From assembly GCF_000010525.1 (NCBI RefSeq), contig NC_009937.1:5174001-5238000 (forward strand): a DNA stretch of 64,000 nucleotides, in the 5' to 3' direction. Source of the stretch: Azorhizobium caulinodans ORS 571. Lineage in GTDB: Bacteria > Pseudomonadota > Alphaproteobacteria > Rhizobiales > Xanthobacteraceae. Each line of letters starts with the position of its first letter. Within the stretch, counting starts at the first letter, position 1. Under the pieces are notes generated by a model. The model saw only the letters and a list, made by a program, of their open reading frames with translations, had not been told where the DNA came from and searched no databases. A program made the position numbers and the translations under genes. Of this stretch, positions 28,144 to 36,917 are shown piece by piece.

Positions 28144-28542
28144 GCCGCCGCTCCGTTGCGCCACCGCGAATCGATCGTCGCGCCAGAGTGGCCCAAGCCC
28201 GGCGCGCACGCCATAGGACGCCGCCGGCCGGCGCCCGAAGGGTTGCACGGCGGCTTTTCCGGTCTAAATTCGGTGAAGCGGGGGGCAGAGCCATTGTTTC
28301 GACCTAAGATCCGGAGTGCCCGCGCCCATGACGATCAATCATTACTATCGTAGCGCTCCGGAGTTTGGTTTTTCTGATCCACTGTCGCCGGATTTTGCGA
28401 AGACTGCCGCGGGTCCGCTCCCGGACATCTTCGCCGGAAAAGCCAAGCTCAAGATTCATCTTCGCTTCATCACAACATTCCGCTGAAGCCCGACGGCCTG
28501 ATGGACATCGGCATAGCTCGCCCCACACCCGCCACCGGCGCA
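28144..28542. other. Gap upstream of the SUKH-ankyrin gene
   Basis: About 400 bases with a locally lower GC stretch around 28330-28380. It holds one short open frame (28328-28486) of doubtful status and the promoters of the divergent SDR and SUKH-ankyrin genes, which I could not pinpoint. Confidence 0.5.
28328..28486 (+). CDS. Possible 52-residue small protein, unrecognised
   Basis: A short frame beginning MTINHYYRSAPEFGFSDPLS and ending LKIHLRFITTFR. Its codon usage is less GC3-rich than its neighbours (AAT, CAT, TAT, CGT, TTT, TCT). It resembles no family I know. It ends 56 bases before the SUKH-ankyrin start in another frame, so it could be a leader-like small gene, a decayed fragment, or chance. 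Confidence 0.25.
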   Translation: MTINHYYRSAPEFGFSDPLSPDFAKTAAGPLPDIFAGKAKLKIHLRFITTFR

Positions 28543-30630
28543 ATGGACCGGCGCACGCTGTTGTGCGGGGCCGGCGCCGTGCTCGCCCTGTCCCTCGCCG
28601 CATGCACGGAGAAACGCGAGATGACCGACGCCCTCTGGCAGCAGTGGCAGGCCGACTGGCGGCGCATGGAGGAGATCGCCCGCCGGCGGGGCTGGGACGT
28701 GACGCCCGTGGTCATCGGCCCTCCCGCGCGGGAGGGCGAGGTACGGATGCTGGAGCAGCGCCACGGCCTGAAGATGCCGCCGCAGCTGCGCGAGGTGCTC
28801 ACCCGCTATTCGGGCCGCGTGGGCTTCGGCTGGTACATCCCCATCCACCTCCAGCCGCTGGAGCGGGAGAACCTGCCCACCATGAGCGCCAACCGCATGG
28901 CGCTCTGGGATCTCGACCACATTGCCAATTCGGCCATTCCCAACTTCCTCAACTGGAAGCGGGATCTCGCCAGCGTCGATCTCTCCGAGGCGCCAAACCG
29001 GCCGGAGATGTGGGAGCATCAGTTCCCCTTCTATGACCTCGTCAATGGCGACATGCTCACCATCGACATGTCGAAGCCCGAGGGCCCGCACCCGGTGCGC
29101 TACTTCAGCCACGAGCTGGAGATGCTGCACGGCCTCGCGCTCGCCCCCGATTTCCTCACCTTCGTGACGCAGATGTCCAAGATCGGCTTTGCCGGGACGG
29201 AGTGGGCGTCCTTCATGCCCTTCGGCACGCTGGATGAGGCGGCCGGCACCTATTACCTGCGCGCCGATGGCGCGGGGGCCAAGCGCTGGCTGGCCTATCT
29301 TGAGAAAGACCCTGCGAAGGTCGACCCCGACGAGCCACCGCCCGCCATCGTGGCGAAGACGCCGGCCGAGGAAGCCCTGCTCACCGCCGCCCGCGCCGGC
29401 AGCATCGAGGGCGTACGCCTCGCGCTCAAGGCCGGCGCGCGGCCCGATGTGGTCCCCGATCCCGCATGGATGATGGAAACGGTCGGCTGGGACCAGGAAT
29501 TCGCCACCGCCCTCACCTATGCGGTGCGGGCGAACAACCTCCCCCTTGCCGAGGTGCTGCTGGAGGGCGGCGCAACGCTCGACACCCGGCGCCTGCTGCT
29601 GGGAGACGCCGTTCAGGTCAGCTCATTGGAGACCATCCGCTGGCTGGTGACGAAGGGCGTCCGCGTCAACGGCTGGAAGCAGGATCGCCACTGGCCGCTG
29701 CATCTGCTGGTGACCCGGCGCAGCGAGGTCAGCGCGCCCTCGCGCGCGGCACTGGAGGCGCGGCTCAGGGCGGAAAGCCGGCGCGCCCGCGGATCGCGCG
29801 ACGACGAACTGCCGGAGATGAAGGCCTGGGAAGAGCAGCATCTGCGCGAACGCGTCGCGCTCTGGCTGGATCGCGCAACCTATCTCGCCATGCTGGACAC
29901 GCTGCTGAAGGCCGGAGCAACGCCCGACGCGCGCTGGGACAACGGCATCACCATGCTCATGTGGGCGGATGCGGATGACGGCGAGGTGCTGATCAAGGCC
30001 GGCGCGGACGTGAACGCCCGCGACATCCACGGCAGCACCACCCTCCACCGCGCCCGCACGGCGGCGAAGATCCGCATGCTGGTCGCTCACGGCGCCGACA
30101 TCGACGCGCTGGAACAGCCGGCGGCGGAGGAGGATGGCGGGTACAATTCCACGCCCCTGCAAACCGCCCTGCTGCTCGCCCGCCTCGGCGGGCTGGAGTT
30201 GGTGGAGACCCTGCTGGAGCTGGGCGCCGATCCGAAGAAGCGCGACAGCGCCGGGCGCAGTGCCCTGTGCTACTGCACGCTCGCCGACACCTTCCGGCTG
30301 ATGATCGCGCGCGGGCTCGATCCCCATGAGCGCATCCCCGGCGGCGGCACGCTGCTGCACAATCTGCTGCGCATCACCAGCGTGCGGGCGAACTGGCCGG
30401 AGGAGGTGGCGAGCCTCGATTTCCTGCTCGGCCTCGGCCTGCCCATCAATGGCGTCGATAATGACGGCCGCACCCTGCTCCATGTGGCGGCGGAGCAGGT
30501 GCAGACGCCGGCGGACATCTCCCTTCTGCTGGAGCGTGGCGCCGACAAGACGGTCCGTGACAAGACGGGCAAGCGCCCTGTGGACCTGGTGCCCAAGTCG
30601 CTCAAGGACATCCGGGCGCTGCTCGCCTGA
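28543..30630 (+). CDS. Lipoprotein with SUKH (SMI1/KNR4) domain and ankyrin repeats
   Basis: A 695-residue protein from the chosen start. MDRRTLLCGAGAVLALSLAAC is a lipoprotein signal with a twin-Arg-like start and the lipobox Cys at residue 21. A SUKH-like region follows, with core EVRMLEQRHGLKMPPQLREV and then LTRYSGRVGFGWYIP (about residues 65-100), extending to perhaps 250. From about 273 to the end there are ankyrin-type repeats (AAEVLL-, LLKAGATPDARWDNGITML, LIKAGADVNARDIHGSTTLH, LLELGADPKKRDSAGRSAL, LLHVAAEQVQ). SUKH domains are known mainly as immunity proteins against secreted nuclease toxins. Combining one with a lipid anchor and ankyrins is unusual. No toxin gene is adjacent. An ATG 14 codons upstream is possible. 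Confidence 0.72.
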   Translation: MDRRTLLCGAGAVLALSLAACTEKREMTDALWQQWQADWRRMEEIARRRGWDVTPVVIGPPAREGEVRMLEQRHGLKMPPQLREVLTRYSGRVGFGWYIPIHLQPLERENLPTMSANRMALWDLDHIANSAIPNFLNWKRDLASVDLSEAPNRPEMWEHQFPFYDLVNGDMLTIDMSKPEGPHPVRYFSHELEMLHGLALAPDFLTFVTQMSKIGFAGTEWASFMPFGTLDEAAGTYYLRADGAGAKRWLAYLEKDPAKVDPDEPPPAIVAKTPAEEALLTAARAGSIEGVRLALKAGARPDVVPDPAWMMETVGWDQEFATALTYAVRANNLPLAEVLLEGGATLDTRRLLLGDAVQVSSLETIRWLVTKGVRVNGWKQDRHWPLHLLVTRRSEVSAPSRAALEARLRAESRRARGSRDDELPEMKAWEEQHLRERVALWLDRATYLAMLDTLLKAGATPDARWDNGITMLMWADADDGEVLIKAGADVNARDIHGSTTLHRARTAAKIRMLVAHGADIDALEQPAAEEDGGYNSTPLQTALLLARLGGLELVETLLELGADPKKRDSAGRSALCYCTLADTFRLMIARGLDPHERIPGGGTLLHNLLRITSVRANWPEEVASLDFLLGLGLPINGVDNDGRTLLHVAAEQVQTPADISLLLERGADKTVRDKTGKRPVDLVPKSLKDIRALLA

Positions 30631-30659
30631 GGGCGACAGGTCCAGAGGGAGAGGACACC

Positions 30660-30977
30660 ATGTGCGTGACGGATGATGCCGCGAACCCGGACCCGGTAAC
30701 GCCCGTCCGCATCTCCCATCACGTGGATGAAATCTGGGAGGACCACCCCGGCGGCACGCTCCAGGAATTCTACAATTTCCTCATCTATGAGTTCGAGGTG
30801 GCGGGCGCCGTCTTCCGGGCCCGCGCCTATGCGGATGATTTCAACTGCGTCACCCTCTACGGCCCCTTCGACCGCGCGGGCGAAGCGCCGGCCGCCACCA
30901 ATCCGGAAGCGGAAGCGCAGGTGACGGCCTATCTCGAACGCCGCTTCGGAGAGGTGCGTCGCCAGCCGCCGGTGTGA
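30660..30977 (+). CDS. Small conserved-looking hypothetical protein, possible partner of the SUKH-ankyrin protein
   Basis: A 105-residue acidic soluble protein I do not recognise. The centre (GGTLQEFYNFLIYEFEVAGAVFRARAYADDFNCVTLYGPF) looks like a mixed alpha/beta domain. A GGGAGAGGA ribosome site precedes the ATG, only 29 bases after the previous stop. This suggests co-transcription with the SUKH-ankyrin lipoprotein. Confidence 0.6.
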   Translation: MCVTDDAANPDPVTPVRISHHVDEIWEDHPGGTLQEFYNFLIYEFEVAGAVFRARAYADDFNCVTLYGPFDRAGEAPAATNPEAEAQVTAYLERRFGEVRRQPPV

Positions 30978-30987
30978 GGCGCCGTGC

Positions 30988-31410
30988 TCAGTCCACGTCC
31001 GGCTTGCCGCGCCTGAGGCTCTTCACGCTGCCGCGCCGCTCCTTCGCCGCGAGCCGGCGCTCCTTGGAGGCGAGCGTCGGGCGGGTGGGGCGGCGCTTGG
31101 GGGCGACGATCGTCGCTGCCCGGAGCAGTTCGACCAGCCGCTCGATGGCGTCTTCCCGGTTGCGCTCCTGCGTGCGGAAGCGCTGGGCCTGAAGCACCAG
31201 CACACCGTCCTTGGTGAGGCGGCTGCCGGCGAGCGTCGCCGCGCGCAGCTTCACGCCCTCGGGCAGCGAGGGCGAGCCCATGAGGTCGAACCGCAATTGC
31301 ACGGCGGTCGAGACCTTGTTGACGTTCTGCCCGCCGGGGCCCGAGGCGCGCACGAAGGAGAGGAGGATTTCCTCCTCCGGAATGCGGATGCGGGCGGTGA
31401 TCTCGATCAT
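30988..31410 (-). CDS. arfB: Alternative ribosome-rescue factor ArfB (YaeJ), peptidyl-tRNA hydrolase
   Basis: A 140-residue release-factor-like protein that frees ribosomes stalled on mRNA lacking a stop codon. The catalytic GGQ is in FVRASGPGGQNVNKVSTAV (residues 19-37), followed by LRFDLMGSPSLPEGV. The C-terminus is a basic tail rich in Arg/Lys (KRRPTRPTLASKERRLAAKERR), which enters the empty mRNA channel. The start at 31410 gives the normal N-terminus MIEITARIRIPEEEI. It lies downstream of the patatin gene in the same direction. Confidence 0.95.
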   Translation of the reverse strand: MIEITARIRIPEEEILLSFVRASGPGGQNVNKVSTAVQLRFDLMGSPSLPEGVKLRAATLAGSRLTKDGVLVLQAQRFRTQERNREDAIERLVELLRAATIVAPKRRPTRPTLASKERRLAAKERRGSVKSLRRGKPDVD

Positions 31411-31444
31411 GGCGGGGCAGGGATCTGGCGGGCGGCAGTTTTCA

Positions 31445-31466
31445 GGGGGCGGCATGCCCCGCCCCC
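31445..31466 (-). terminator. GC-rich hairpin between patatin stop and arfB
   Basis: GGGGGCGG pairs with CCGCCCCC around a six-base loop, directly abutting the patatin stop codon. There is no T-run. It may attenuate or stabilise the bdhA-patatin transcript ahead of arfB. Confidence 0.4.
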
Positions 31467-32504
31467 TCAATCGGCCAGTTCGAGCTTCAGGTCCAGCGTG
31501 CTCCGGGTGCCGATGTCACCCATATGCGCGGCGAGGAAGGCATCGGCGCTCTCCCGGCCAAGGTCGCGCAGGTGCTGGAGGAAGGCCCATTCGGGGTTGA
31601 GCTTGGAGGACAGGTCGAAGCCCGCAAGCTGATCCTCGCCACCGATGCGGTGCAGGCGGACGCGCCGGAAGCTGGAATCGCCCAGGAGCTTGCGCTTCAG
31701 CAGCCCGCCTTCCACCAGCCGGCCCATGTAGTCGATGGCCCGGAGCTGCGCGAGAAGCGAGGCGTTGAAGGTGATCTCGTTGATGCGGTTCTGGATCTCG
31801 GCCGCCGTGCGGGGCGTCTCCTCCCGCAGCACCGGGTTGATCTGGACGAGAACGATGTCCTCCGCCTCCACCTTCTCATAGAGCGGAAAGAGCGGCGGAT
31901 TGCCCATATAGCCGCCGTCCCAATAGGGCACGCCGTCGATCTCCACCGCCTGGAAGAGCTGCGGCAGGCAGGCGGAGGCCATCACCGCCTCGGCGCTCAT
32001 CTCGTCATGCCCGAAGATGCGGGCCCGCCCCGTGCGCACGTTGGTGGCCGAGACGAACACCTGCACATCCGAGGCGCGGATGGCCTCGAAATCCACGTGC
32101 GCGGTGAGGATGTCCTTGAGCGGATTGATGTTGAGCGGGTTGAAATCGTAAGGCGAGAGGAAGCGCGAGGCGACCTCGAAGGCCAGATAGGCCGGGTTCT
32201 TGGCCAGCGACCACGACCCGAGCAGCCGATCGAAGGCCGAGCGCTGGATGGGCGAGAGATGGCCCTCGCGGGAGACGTCGCGCCAGAATTGAGAAAGGGC
32301 CGAACGGGCCTCCTCCGGCCCGCCCTTGGCGAGGCCGGAGGCCAGCACGACCGCATTCATCGCCCCGGCGCTGGTCCCGGAAATGCCCGAGACCACGAGC
32401 CCGTCCTCCTGCAACAGGCGGTCGAGCACACCCCAGGTGAAGGCGCCGTGGGCGCCTCCCCCCTGCAGTGCGAGGCTGATGCCCTTGGCCGTGCGGCGGG
32501 CCAT
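31467..32504 (-). CDS. Patatin-like phospholipase/esterase
   Basis: A 345-residue serine hydrolase of the patatin family. The oxyanion Gly loop is LALQGGGAHGAFTWGVLDRL (residues 11-30), the nucleophile Ser sits in SGISGTSAGAMNAV, and the catalytic Asp in YWDGGYMGNPPL. Both catalytic residues are present, so it is probably active as an acyl hydrolase on lipid or polyester. It starts ten bases after bdhA in one operon. This linkage recurs in alphaproteobacteria and suggests a role in lipid or polyhydroxybutyrate turnover, which is inference. No signal peptide is seen. Confidence 0.88.
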   Translation of the reverse strand: MARRTAKGISLALQGGGAHGAFTWGVLDRLLQEDGLVVSGISGTSAGAMNAVVLASGLAKGGPEEARSALSQFWRDVSREGHLSPIQRSAFDRLLGSWSLAKNPAYLAFEVASRFLSPYDFNPLNINPLKDILTAHVDFEAIRASDVQVFVSATNVRTGRARIFGHDEMSAEAVMASACLPQLFQAVEIDGVPYWDGGYMGNPPLFPLYEKVEAEDIVLVQINPVLREETPRTAAEIQNRINEITFNASLLAQLRAIDYMGRLVEGGLLKRKLLGDSSFRRVRLHRIGGEDQLAGFDLSSKLNPEWAFLQHLRDLGRESADAFLAAHMGDIGTRSTLDLKLELAD

Positions 32505-32514
32505 GCCGGATGGC

Positions 32515-33300
32515 TTACTCAGCGACCCAGCCGCCGTCGATCTGGTGCATGGCGCCAGTGATGGAACGGGCGTTATCGGAGGCCAGGAAGACCGCGAGCG
32601 CCGCCACTTCCTCGACCGTCACGAACTCCTTCGTGGGCTGGGCGGCGAGCAGCACCTCCTTCTTCACCTGCTCCTCGGTCATGCCGCGGGCCTTGGCGGT
32701 GTCGGGGATCTGCTTCTCCACCAGGGGCGTCCAGACATAGCCGGGGCAGATGGCGTTGCAGGTGATGCCGAAGGTGGCCGTCTCGAGGGCGATGGTCTTG
32801 GTGAGGCCGGCGATGCCGTGCTTGGCCGAGACGTAGGCCGACTTGAAGGGCGAGGCCACGAGAGCGTGGGCGGACGCCGTGTTGATGATGCGGCCCCACT
32901 TTTTCGCCTTCATGCCGGGGATCGCCGCCTTGGAGGCGATGAACGCTGACGTCAGGTTGATGGCGATGATCGTGTTCCAGGTGTCGATCGGGAAATCCTC
33001 GACCGGAGCCACGTGCTGGATGCCGGCGTTGTTCACGAGGATGTCGCACGCACCGAGCTCGGTCTCGGCCAGCTTCACCATGCCGGTGATCTCCTCGGCC
33101 TTGAGCATGTTGGCGTCGGAATAGAGCGCCTTCACGCCGAAGTCGGCCTCGATCTTGGCGCGCTCGGCCTCGATGGCGGCGGCATCGCCGAGACCATTGA
33201 TGACCACGTTGGCGCCTTCCGCCGCAAAGGCGCGCGCATAGGCGAGACCGATGCCGCTGGTGGATCCGGTGACGACGGCAACCTTGCCCTTGATCGACAT
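32515..33300 (-). CDS. bdhA: D-3-hydroxybutyrate dehydrogenase
   Basis: A 261-residue SDR that oxidises 3-hydroxybutyrate to acetoacetate with NAD. The cofactor loop is VVTGSTSGIGLAYARAFA, and the NNAG motif is DILVNNAGIQHVAPVEDFP, whose IQHV context is characteristic of BdhA. The catalytic Ser is in NTASAHALVASPFKSAYVSAKHG, with Tyr-x3-Lys. Substrate-lid features (PGYVWTPLVEKQIPD) and the C-terminal GAMHQIDGGWVAE also match. It leads an operon with the patatin gene, so it may recover monomers of polyhydroxybutyrate. Confidence 0.93.
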   Translation of the reverse strand: MSIKGKVAVVTGSTSGIGLAYARAFAAEGANVVINGLGDAAAIEAERAKIEADFGVKALYSDANMLKAEEITGMVKLAETELGACDILVNNAGIQHVAPVEDFPIDTWNTIIAINLTSAFIASKAAIPGMKAKKWGRIINTASAHALVASPFKSAYVSAKHGIAGLTKTIALETATFGITCNAICPGYVWTPLVEKQIPDTAKARGMTEEQVKKEVLLAAQPTKEFVTVEEVAALAVFLASDNARSITGAMHQIDGGWVAE

Positions 33301-33572
33301 GATTGAGCTTCCCTGACTCTGCGGGACGAACGTCCCGGATCGCTTCTATAGCGAACGGGTGTGACGGGAACGTCATACCCTGCGAAGGATTTTCGCGCTC
33401 AGACCTTGCGACGGATGCGGCCATTGTGCAACGCCGTCATGGCGCAACGGCCGCGCTTTCCGGCCGCTGCCGACAGCAACGCTTGTTCCGCGAAAGAGGG
33501 CTGCGCGGAACAAGCACGTTTTCGAGAGTGGACATCAGGTTCGGGTCCAGCTCTTGAGATCGGGACCGCGGA

Positions 33573-33857
33573 TCACTCCACGTCCGGATCGAAGGCGGGG
33601 CCCCAGTGCGGGTCGGCCGGCGCGATCAGCGAGCCGATGGCATTGTTGGCCTGGACCTTGGGCGCGGTGGTCTTGGTGGTGGCCGGCGCCTGCTCGAGAT
33701 TGAAGAAGGTCTGGAAGAAGGGCTTCTCCTGCCGCTGCACGGCATATTCCTGCTTCACTTCGCGGGTCGTGTACTCATCAGCAGAAGCGGTGACGATGCT
33801 GCCCGCCAGAACGGTGGAAGCGGCGGCGAGAGCGATGATGGTGCGCTTGATGTTCAT
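33573..33857 (-). CDS. Small secreted protein of unknown function
   Basis: A 94-residue protein with a signal peptide (IIALAAASTVLAGSIVTASA, cleavage near residue 26). The mature part is short, with no Cys, Gln/Ala-rich in places, and contains VKQEYAVQRQEKPFFQTFF and a Pro/Asp-rich end. An AGGAG ribosome site precedes the ATG. I recognise no family. It is isolated between bdhA and zur. Confidence 0.6.
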   Translation of the reverse strand: MNIKRTIIALAAASTVLAGSIVTASADEYTTREVKQEYAVQRQEKPFFQTFFNLEQAPATTKTTAPKVQANNAIGSLIAPADPHWGPAFDPDVE

Positions 33858-34075
33858 GTCTCATCTCCTGTGTTCGAGACAAGATCATCATAGCCACGGC
33901 CTCTAAACTCGAAATCATGCCTGCAGCTCGCGCGCTCCCCACATCGTCTGAGACTCCTATACGTCAGTATGAGATCTGTATTTGGGGGAGCCGGCCGCGC
34001 ACGCCGCCGCGAAGAAGAGCACGGCGGCACCCGAGGACCATGGAAAGGCGGCACGCGGATCGCTACATTGGGGCC

Positions 34076-34600
34076 ATGACGACGGATGCCTCCCACCCGG
34101 CCAGTCCGCCCGCCGCCGCTCCGGCCGCCGGACATGGACACGACCATGACCACGGCGCCTGTATCAGCGGAGCGCTGGCGCGGGTGGAGAAGATCTGCGC
34201 CGACAAGGGCCTGCGGCTCACGCCGCTGCGCCGGGGCGTGATGCAGGTGCTGGCCGAGAGCCACGCCCCGCTCGGCGCCTATGAGATCGTCGAGCGCCTC
34301 GGCCCCGAGGGCGACCGCCCCCCGCCCATGTCGGTCTATCGCGTGCTCGACTTCCTGGTCTCCGAAGGGCTCGCCCACCGCATCGAAAGCCGCAACGCCT
34401 TTCTCGCCTGCGGCCATCCCCACGAACCGGGGGACGTGGTGGTGTTCCTCATCTGCGAACAGTGCGGCGCGACGCGGGAGGTGAACTCGCACGCGGTGGG
34501 CCGTGATCTCGCCTGGGCAGCACGCTCCGCCGGCTTCACCCCACGCCAGCGGGTATTGGAAGTGGCCGGCGTGTGCGCGAACTGCCGCGAGCCCACCTGA
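34076..34600 (+). CDS. zur: Fur-family regulator, Zur-like
   Basis: A 174-residue metalloregulator. The winged helix spans about residues 35-105 (GLRLTPLRRGVMQVLAESHAPLGAYEIV, then MSVYRVLDFLVSEGLAHRIES). The DFLVSEGLAHRIESRNAF string is typical of Zur rather than Fur. Structural zinc Cys pairs are CEQCG and CANC. The N-terminus carries a His-rich stretch (GHGHDHDHG) beyond the usual length. The start is ATG at 34076; one 12 codons upstream is possible. No zinc transporter lies adjacent. A 10-bp-stem hairpin follows the gene. Confidence 0.85.
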   Translation: MTTDASHPASPPAAAPAAGHGHDHDHGACISGALARVEKICADKGLRLTPLRRGVMQVLAESHAPLGAYEIVERLGPEGDRPPPMSVYRVLDFLVSEGLAHRIESRNAFLACGHPHEPGDVVVFLICEQCGATREVNSHAVGRDLAWAARSAGFTPRQRVLEVAGVCANCREPT

Positions 34601-34639
34601 CCCTTGATCCCGCGCCGCCGATCGGCCACCAGTGACCAG

Positions 34640-34666
34640 CGGATGGACGTCCGGATCGTCCATCCG
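34640..34666 (+). terminator. Hairpin after zur
   Basis: A perfect 10-bp stem CGGATGGACG/CGTCCATCCG with a seven-base loop, about 40 bases after the zur stop and before the next gene. It lacks a T-run. Confidence 0.55.
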
Positions 34667-34747
34667 TCACGGACTTGGGGATAGGGCCTGCGGGCCGGAC
34701 GATGCCATCCGGCCGCGAGGCGGCTGGCCGCAGGGAACGGGTTTCGG

Positions 34748-35446
34748 ATGCTGGAATGTTCGATCTGCGGGGGCACGCAATTCTCCTCCCGCGAGATCCT
34801 GTGGGACGAGCTGATCGCCGCCTGGGGCCTCTGCCGCGAGGAAGTGGAGTACATCAACCGGCAGCAGGGCTGCTTCTGCGTCGCCTGCCGCGCGAACCTG
34901 CGGGTGGTGGCGCTGGGCGAGGCGGTGCGGGACGCGCTGGGCGTTGAGGGTCCCATGACCGCCTGGACGGCCGATCCCCGTCTCGCCGGCCTGCGCGTGC
35001 TCGACGTCAACGGCGCGACCGCCATTTCCAACGCCCTGTCGCACCTGCCCGGCTACGTGCGGGGCAATTTTCCCGAGGTAAACATGGAGGCGCTGCCCTA
35101 TCCGGCGGCGGCGTTCGACCTCGTGGTCCATTCCGACACGCTGGAGCACGTGCCCCATCCGCTGCGCGGCCTCGAGGAGTGCCGCCGGGTGCTGCGCCCC
35201 GGCGGGCACCTCTGCTTCACAATACCGGTCGTCGTGGGACGCCTGACCCGCAGCAGGGATGGCCTGCCGCCGAGCTGGCATGGTAATTCATCGCAGAACA
35301 GCGACGACTATCTGGTCCAGACCGAATACGGCGCCGATATGTGGACGCAGGTGATGCGGGCGGGTTTCACGCGCGTCACGCTCCATCAGGTATCGTACCC
35401 GGCCGCGATCGCCATAACCGCGTGGACCCCGCCCGCGCGCAACTGA
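34748..35446 (+). CDS. Class I SAM-dependent methyltransferase with N-terminal Cys cluster
   Basis: A 232-residue protein. Two cysteine pairs at residues 4/7 and 42-47 (ECSIC and CFCVAC) look like a zinc-binding lid. The Methyltransf_11-type core follows: LRVLDVNGA (motif I, with Asn where Gly is common), [18 protein letters not shown] (motif post I/II) and [18 protein letters not shown] (motif III). The layout resembles methyltransferases acting in sugar or glycan modification, but the substrate is not evident. It stands alone before ispG. Confidence 0.75.
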   Translation: MLECSICGGTQFSSREILWDELIAAWGLCREEVEYINRQQGCFCVACRANLRVVALGEAVRDALGVEGPMTAWTADPRLAGLRVLDVNGATAISNALSHLPGYVRGNFPEVNMEALPYPAAAFDLVVHSDTLEHVPHPLRGLEECRRVLRPGGHLCFTIPVVVGRLTRSRDGLPPSWHGNSSQNSDDYLVQTEYGADMWTQVMRAGFTRVTLHQVSYPAAIAITAWTPPARN

Positions 35447-35540
35447 CAGGGCCCGCCTCTGGCCGCCTGCTCCCCTCCCCGGCCCAAGCGGCAGCCGGAG
35501 ACGGGGCGGGCGCCGGAGACGGCGGAACAGAGACACCGAG

Positions 35541-36845
35541 ATGAGCATGGTCCCCGTGGTGCCCGACGAGCTTCTGGAAGCTGGCCCCGCCGTGCGGCGG
35601 CCGACGGTGCCGGTGCCGGTCGGCAAGGTGATCGTGGGCGGTGATGCGCCCGTCGTCGTCCAGTCCATGACCAACACCGACACTGCCGACATCGACGGCA
35701 CCGTGCGCCAAGTGGCGGCGCTGGCCCGCGCCGGCTCCGAGATCGTGCGCATAACCGTGGACCGGGACGAGAGCGCTGCCGCCGTACCACGCATCAAGGA
35801 GCGCCTGCTGCGGCAGGGCATCGACGTGCCGCTGGTGGGCGATTTCCATTACATCGGCCACAAGCTGCTGGCGGACCACCCCGCCTGCGCGCAGGCGCTG
35901 GACAAATACCGCATCAATCCCGGCAATGTGGGTTTCGGCGCCAAGAAGGACCGGCAGTTCTCGGCCATCGTCGAGACCGCGGTGCGCCACGACAAGGCGG
36001 TGCGCATCGGCGCCAACTGGGGCTCGCTGGACCAGGAGCTCCTCACCGCCCTCATGGACGAGAACGCCAAGCTGCCCAAGCCCGCCGAGGCGCGGGCCGT
36101 GACGCGCGAGGCGCTCATCCGCTCGGCCCTCATGTCGGCGGCGCTGGCGGAGGAGATCGGCCTGCCCCGCAGCCGCATCATCCTTTCCGCCAAGGTCTCG
36201 GCGGTGCAGGATCTCATCGCCGTCTATACCGAACTCTCCCGCCGCTCCGACTATGCGCTCCACCTCGGCCTCACCGAGGCGGGCATGGGCTCCAAGGGCA
36301 TCGTCGCCTCCACCGCCGCCATGGGCTATGTGCTCCAGCAGGGCATTGGCGACACTATCCGCGTGTCGCTCACCCCCGAGCCCAATGGCGACCGCACCCG
36401 CGAGGTGCAGGTGGCGCAGGAAATCCTCCAGACCATGGGCCTGCGCACCTTCGTGCCGCTGGTGGCCGCCTGCCCCGGCTGCGGGCGCACCACCTCCACC
36501 ACCTTCCAGGAGCTCGCCAAGAGCGTTCAGGACATGATCCGCGAGCGCATGCCGGAGTGGAAGAAATCCTATCCGGGCGTCGAGGCGCTCAACGTGGCGG
36601 TGATGGGCTGCATCGTGAACGGCCCGGGCGAGAGCAAGCATGCCGATATCGGCATCTCGCTGCCCGGTACCGGCGAGATCCCGAGCGCGCCCGTCTATAT
36701 GGACGGCAAGAAGGTGGGCACGCTGCGCGGGCCTAACCTTCAGGTGGAATTCCGCAAGATGGTGGAAGACTATGTGGCGAAGCGCTTCGGCGTCGGCGCC
36801 GCGGGCGAAGCTGCGGCCCCCGCGCCGGTGGACGCAGCGGAATAA
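35541..36845 (+). CDS. ispG: IspG (GcpE), 4-hydroxy-3-methylbut-2-enyl diphosphate synthase
   Basis: A 434-residue iron-sulfur enzyme of the non-mevalonate isoprenoid pathway. The N-terminal TIM barrel contains [20 protein letters not shown] and [13 protein letters not shown]. The [4Fe-4S] region is C-terminal: [19 protein letters not shown], then [20 protein letters not shown] with the third Cys. The length is slightly above the E. coli enzyme because of N- and C-terminal extensions. It implies DXP-type isoprenoid synthesis, which also supplies the undecaprenyl carrier for the Mur enzymes. Confidence 0.97.
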   Translation: MSMVPVVPDELLEAGPAVRRPTVPVPVGKVIVGGDAPVVVQSMTNTDTADIDGTVRQVAALARAGSEIVRITVDRDESAAAVPRIKERLLRQGIDVPLVGDFHYIGHKLLADHPACAQALDKYRINPGNVGFGAKKDRQFSAIVETAVRHDKAVRIGANWGSLDQELLTALMDENAKLPKPAEARAVTREALIRSALMSAALAEEIGLPRSRIILSAKVSAVQDLIAVYTELSRRSDYALHLGLTEAGMGSKGIVASTAAMGYVLQQGIGDTIRVSLTPEPNGDRTREVQVAQEILQTMGLRTFVPLVAACPGCGRTTSTTFQELAKSVQDMIRERMPEWKKSYPGVEALNVAVMGCIVNGPGESKHADIGISLPGTGEIPSAPVYMDGKKVGTLRGPNLQVEFRKMVEDYVAKRFGVGAAGEAAAPAPVDAAE

Positions 36846-36917
36846 GCGTGATGAATGATGCGCATGGCCCTGACGCAGCGCGAGCTGCGCCGGGGCGATG
36901 CGTTGAGGACATCACTC

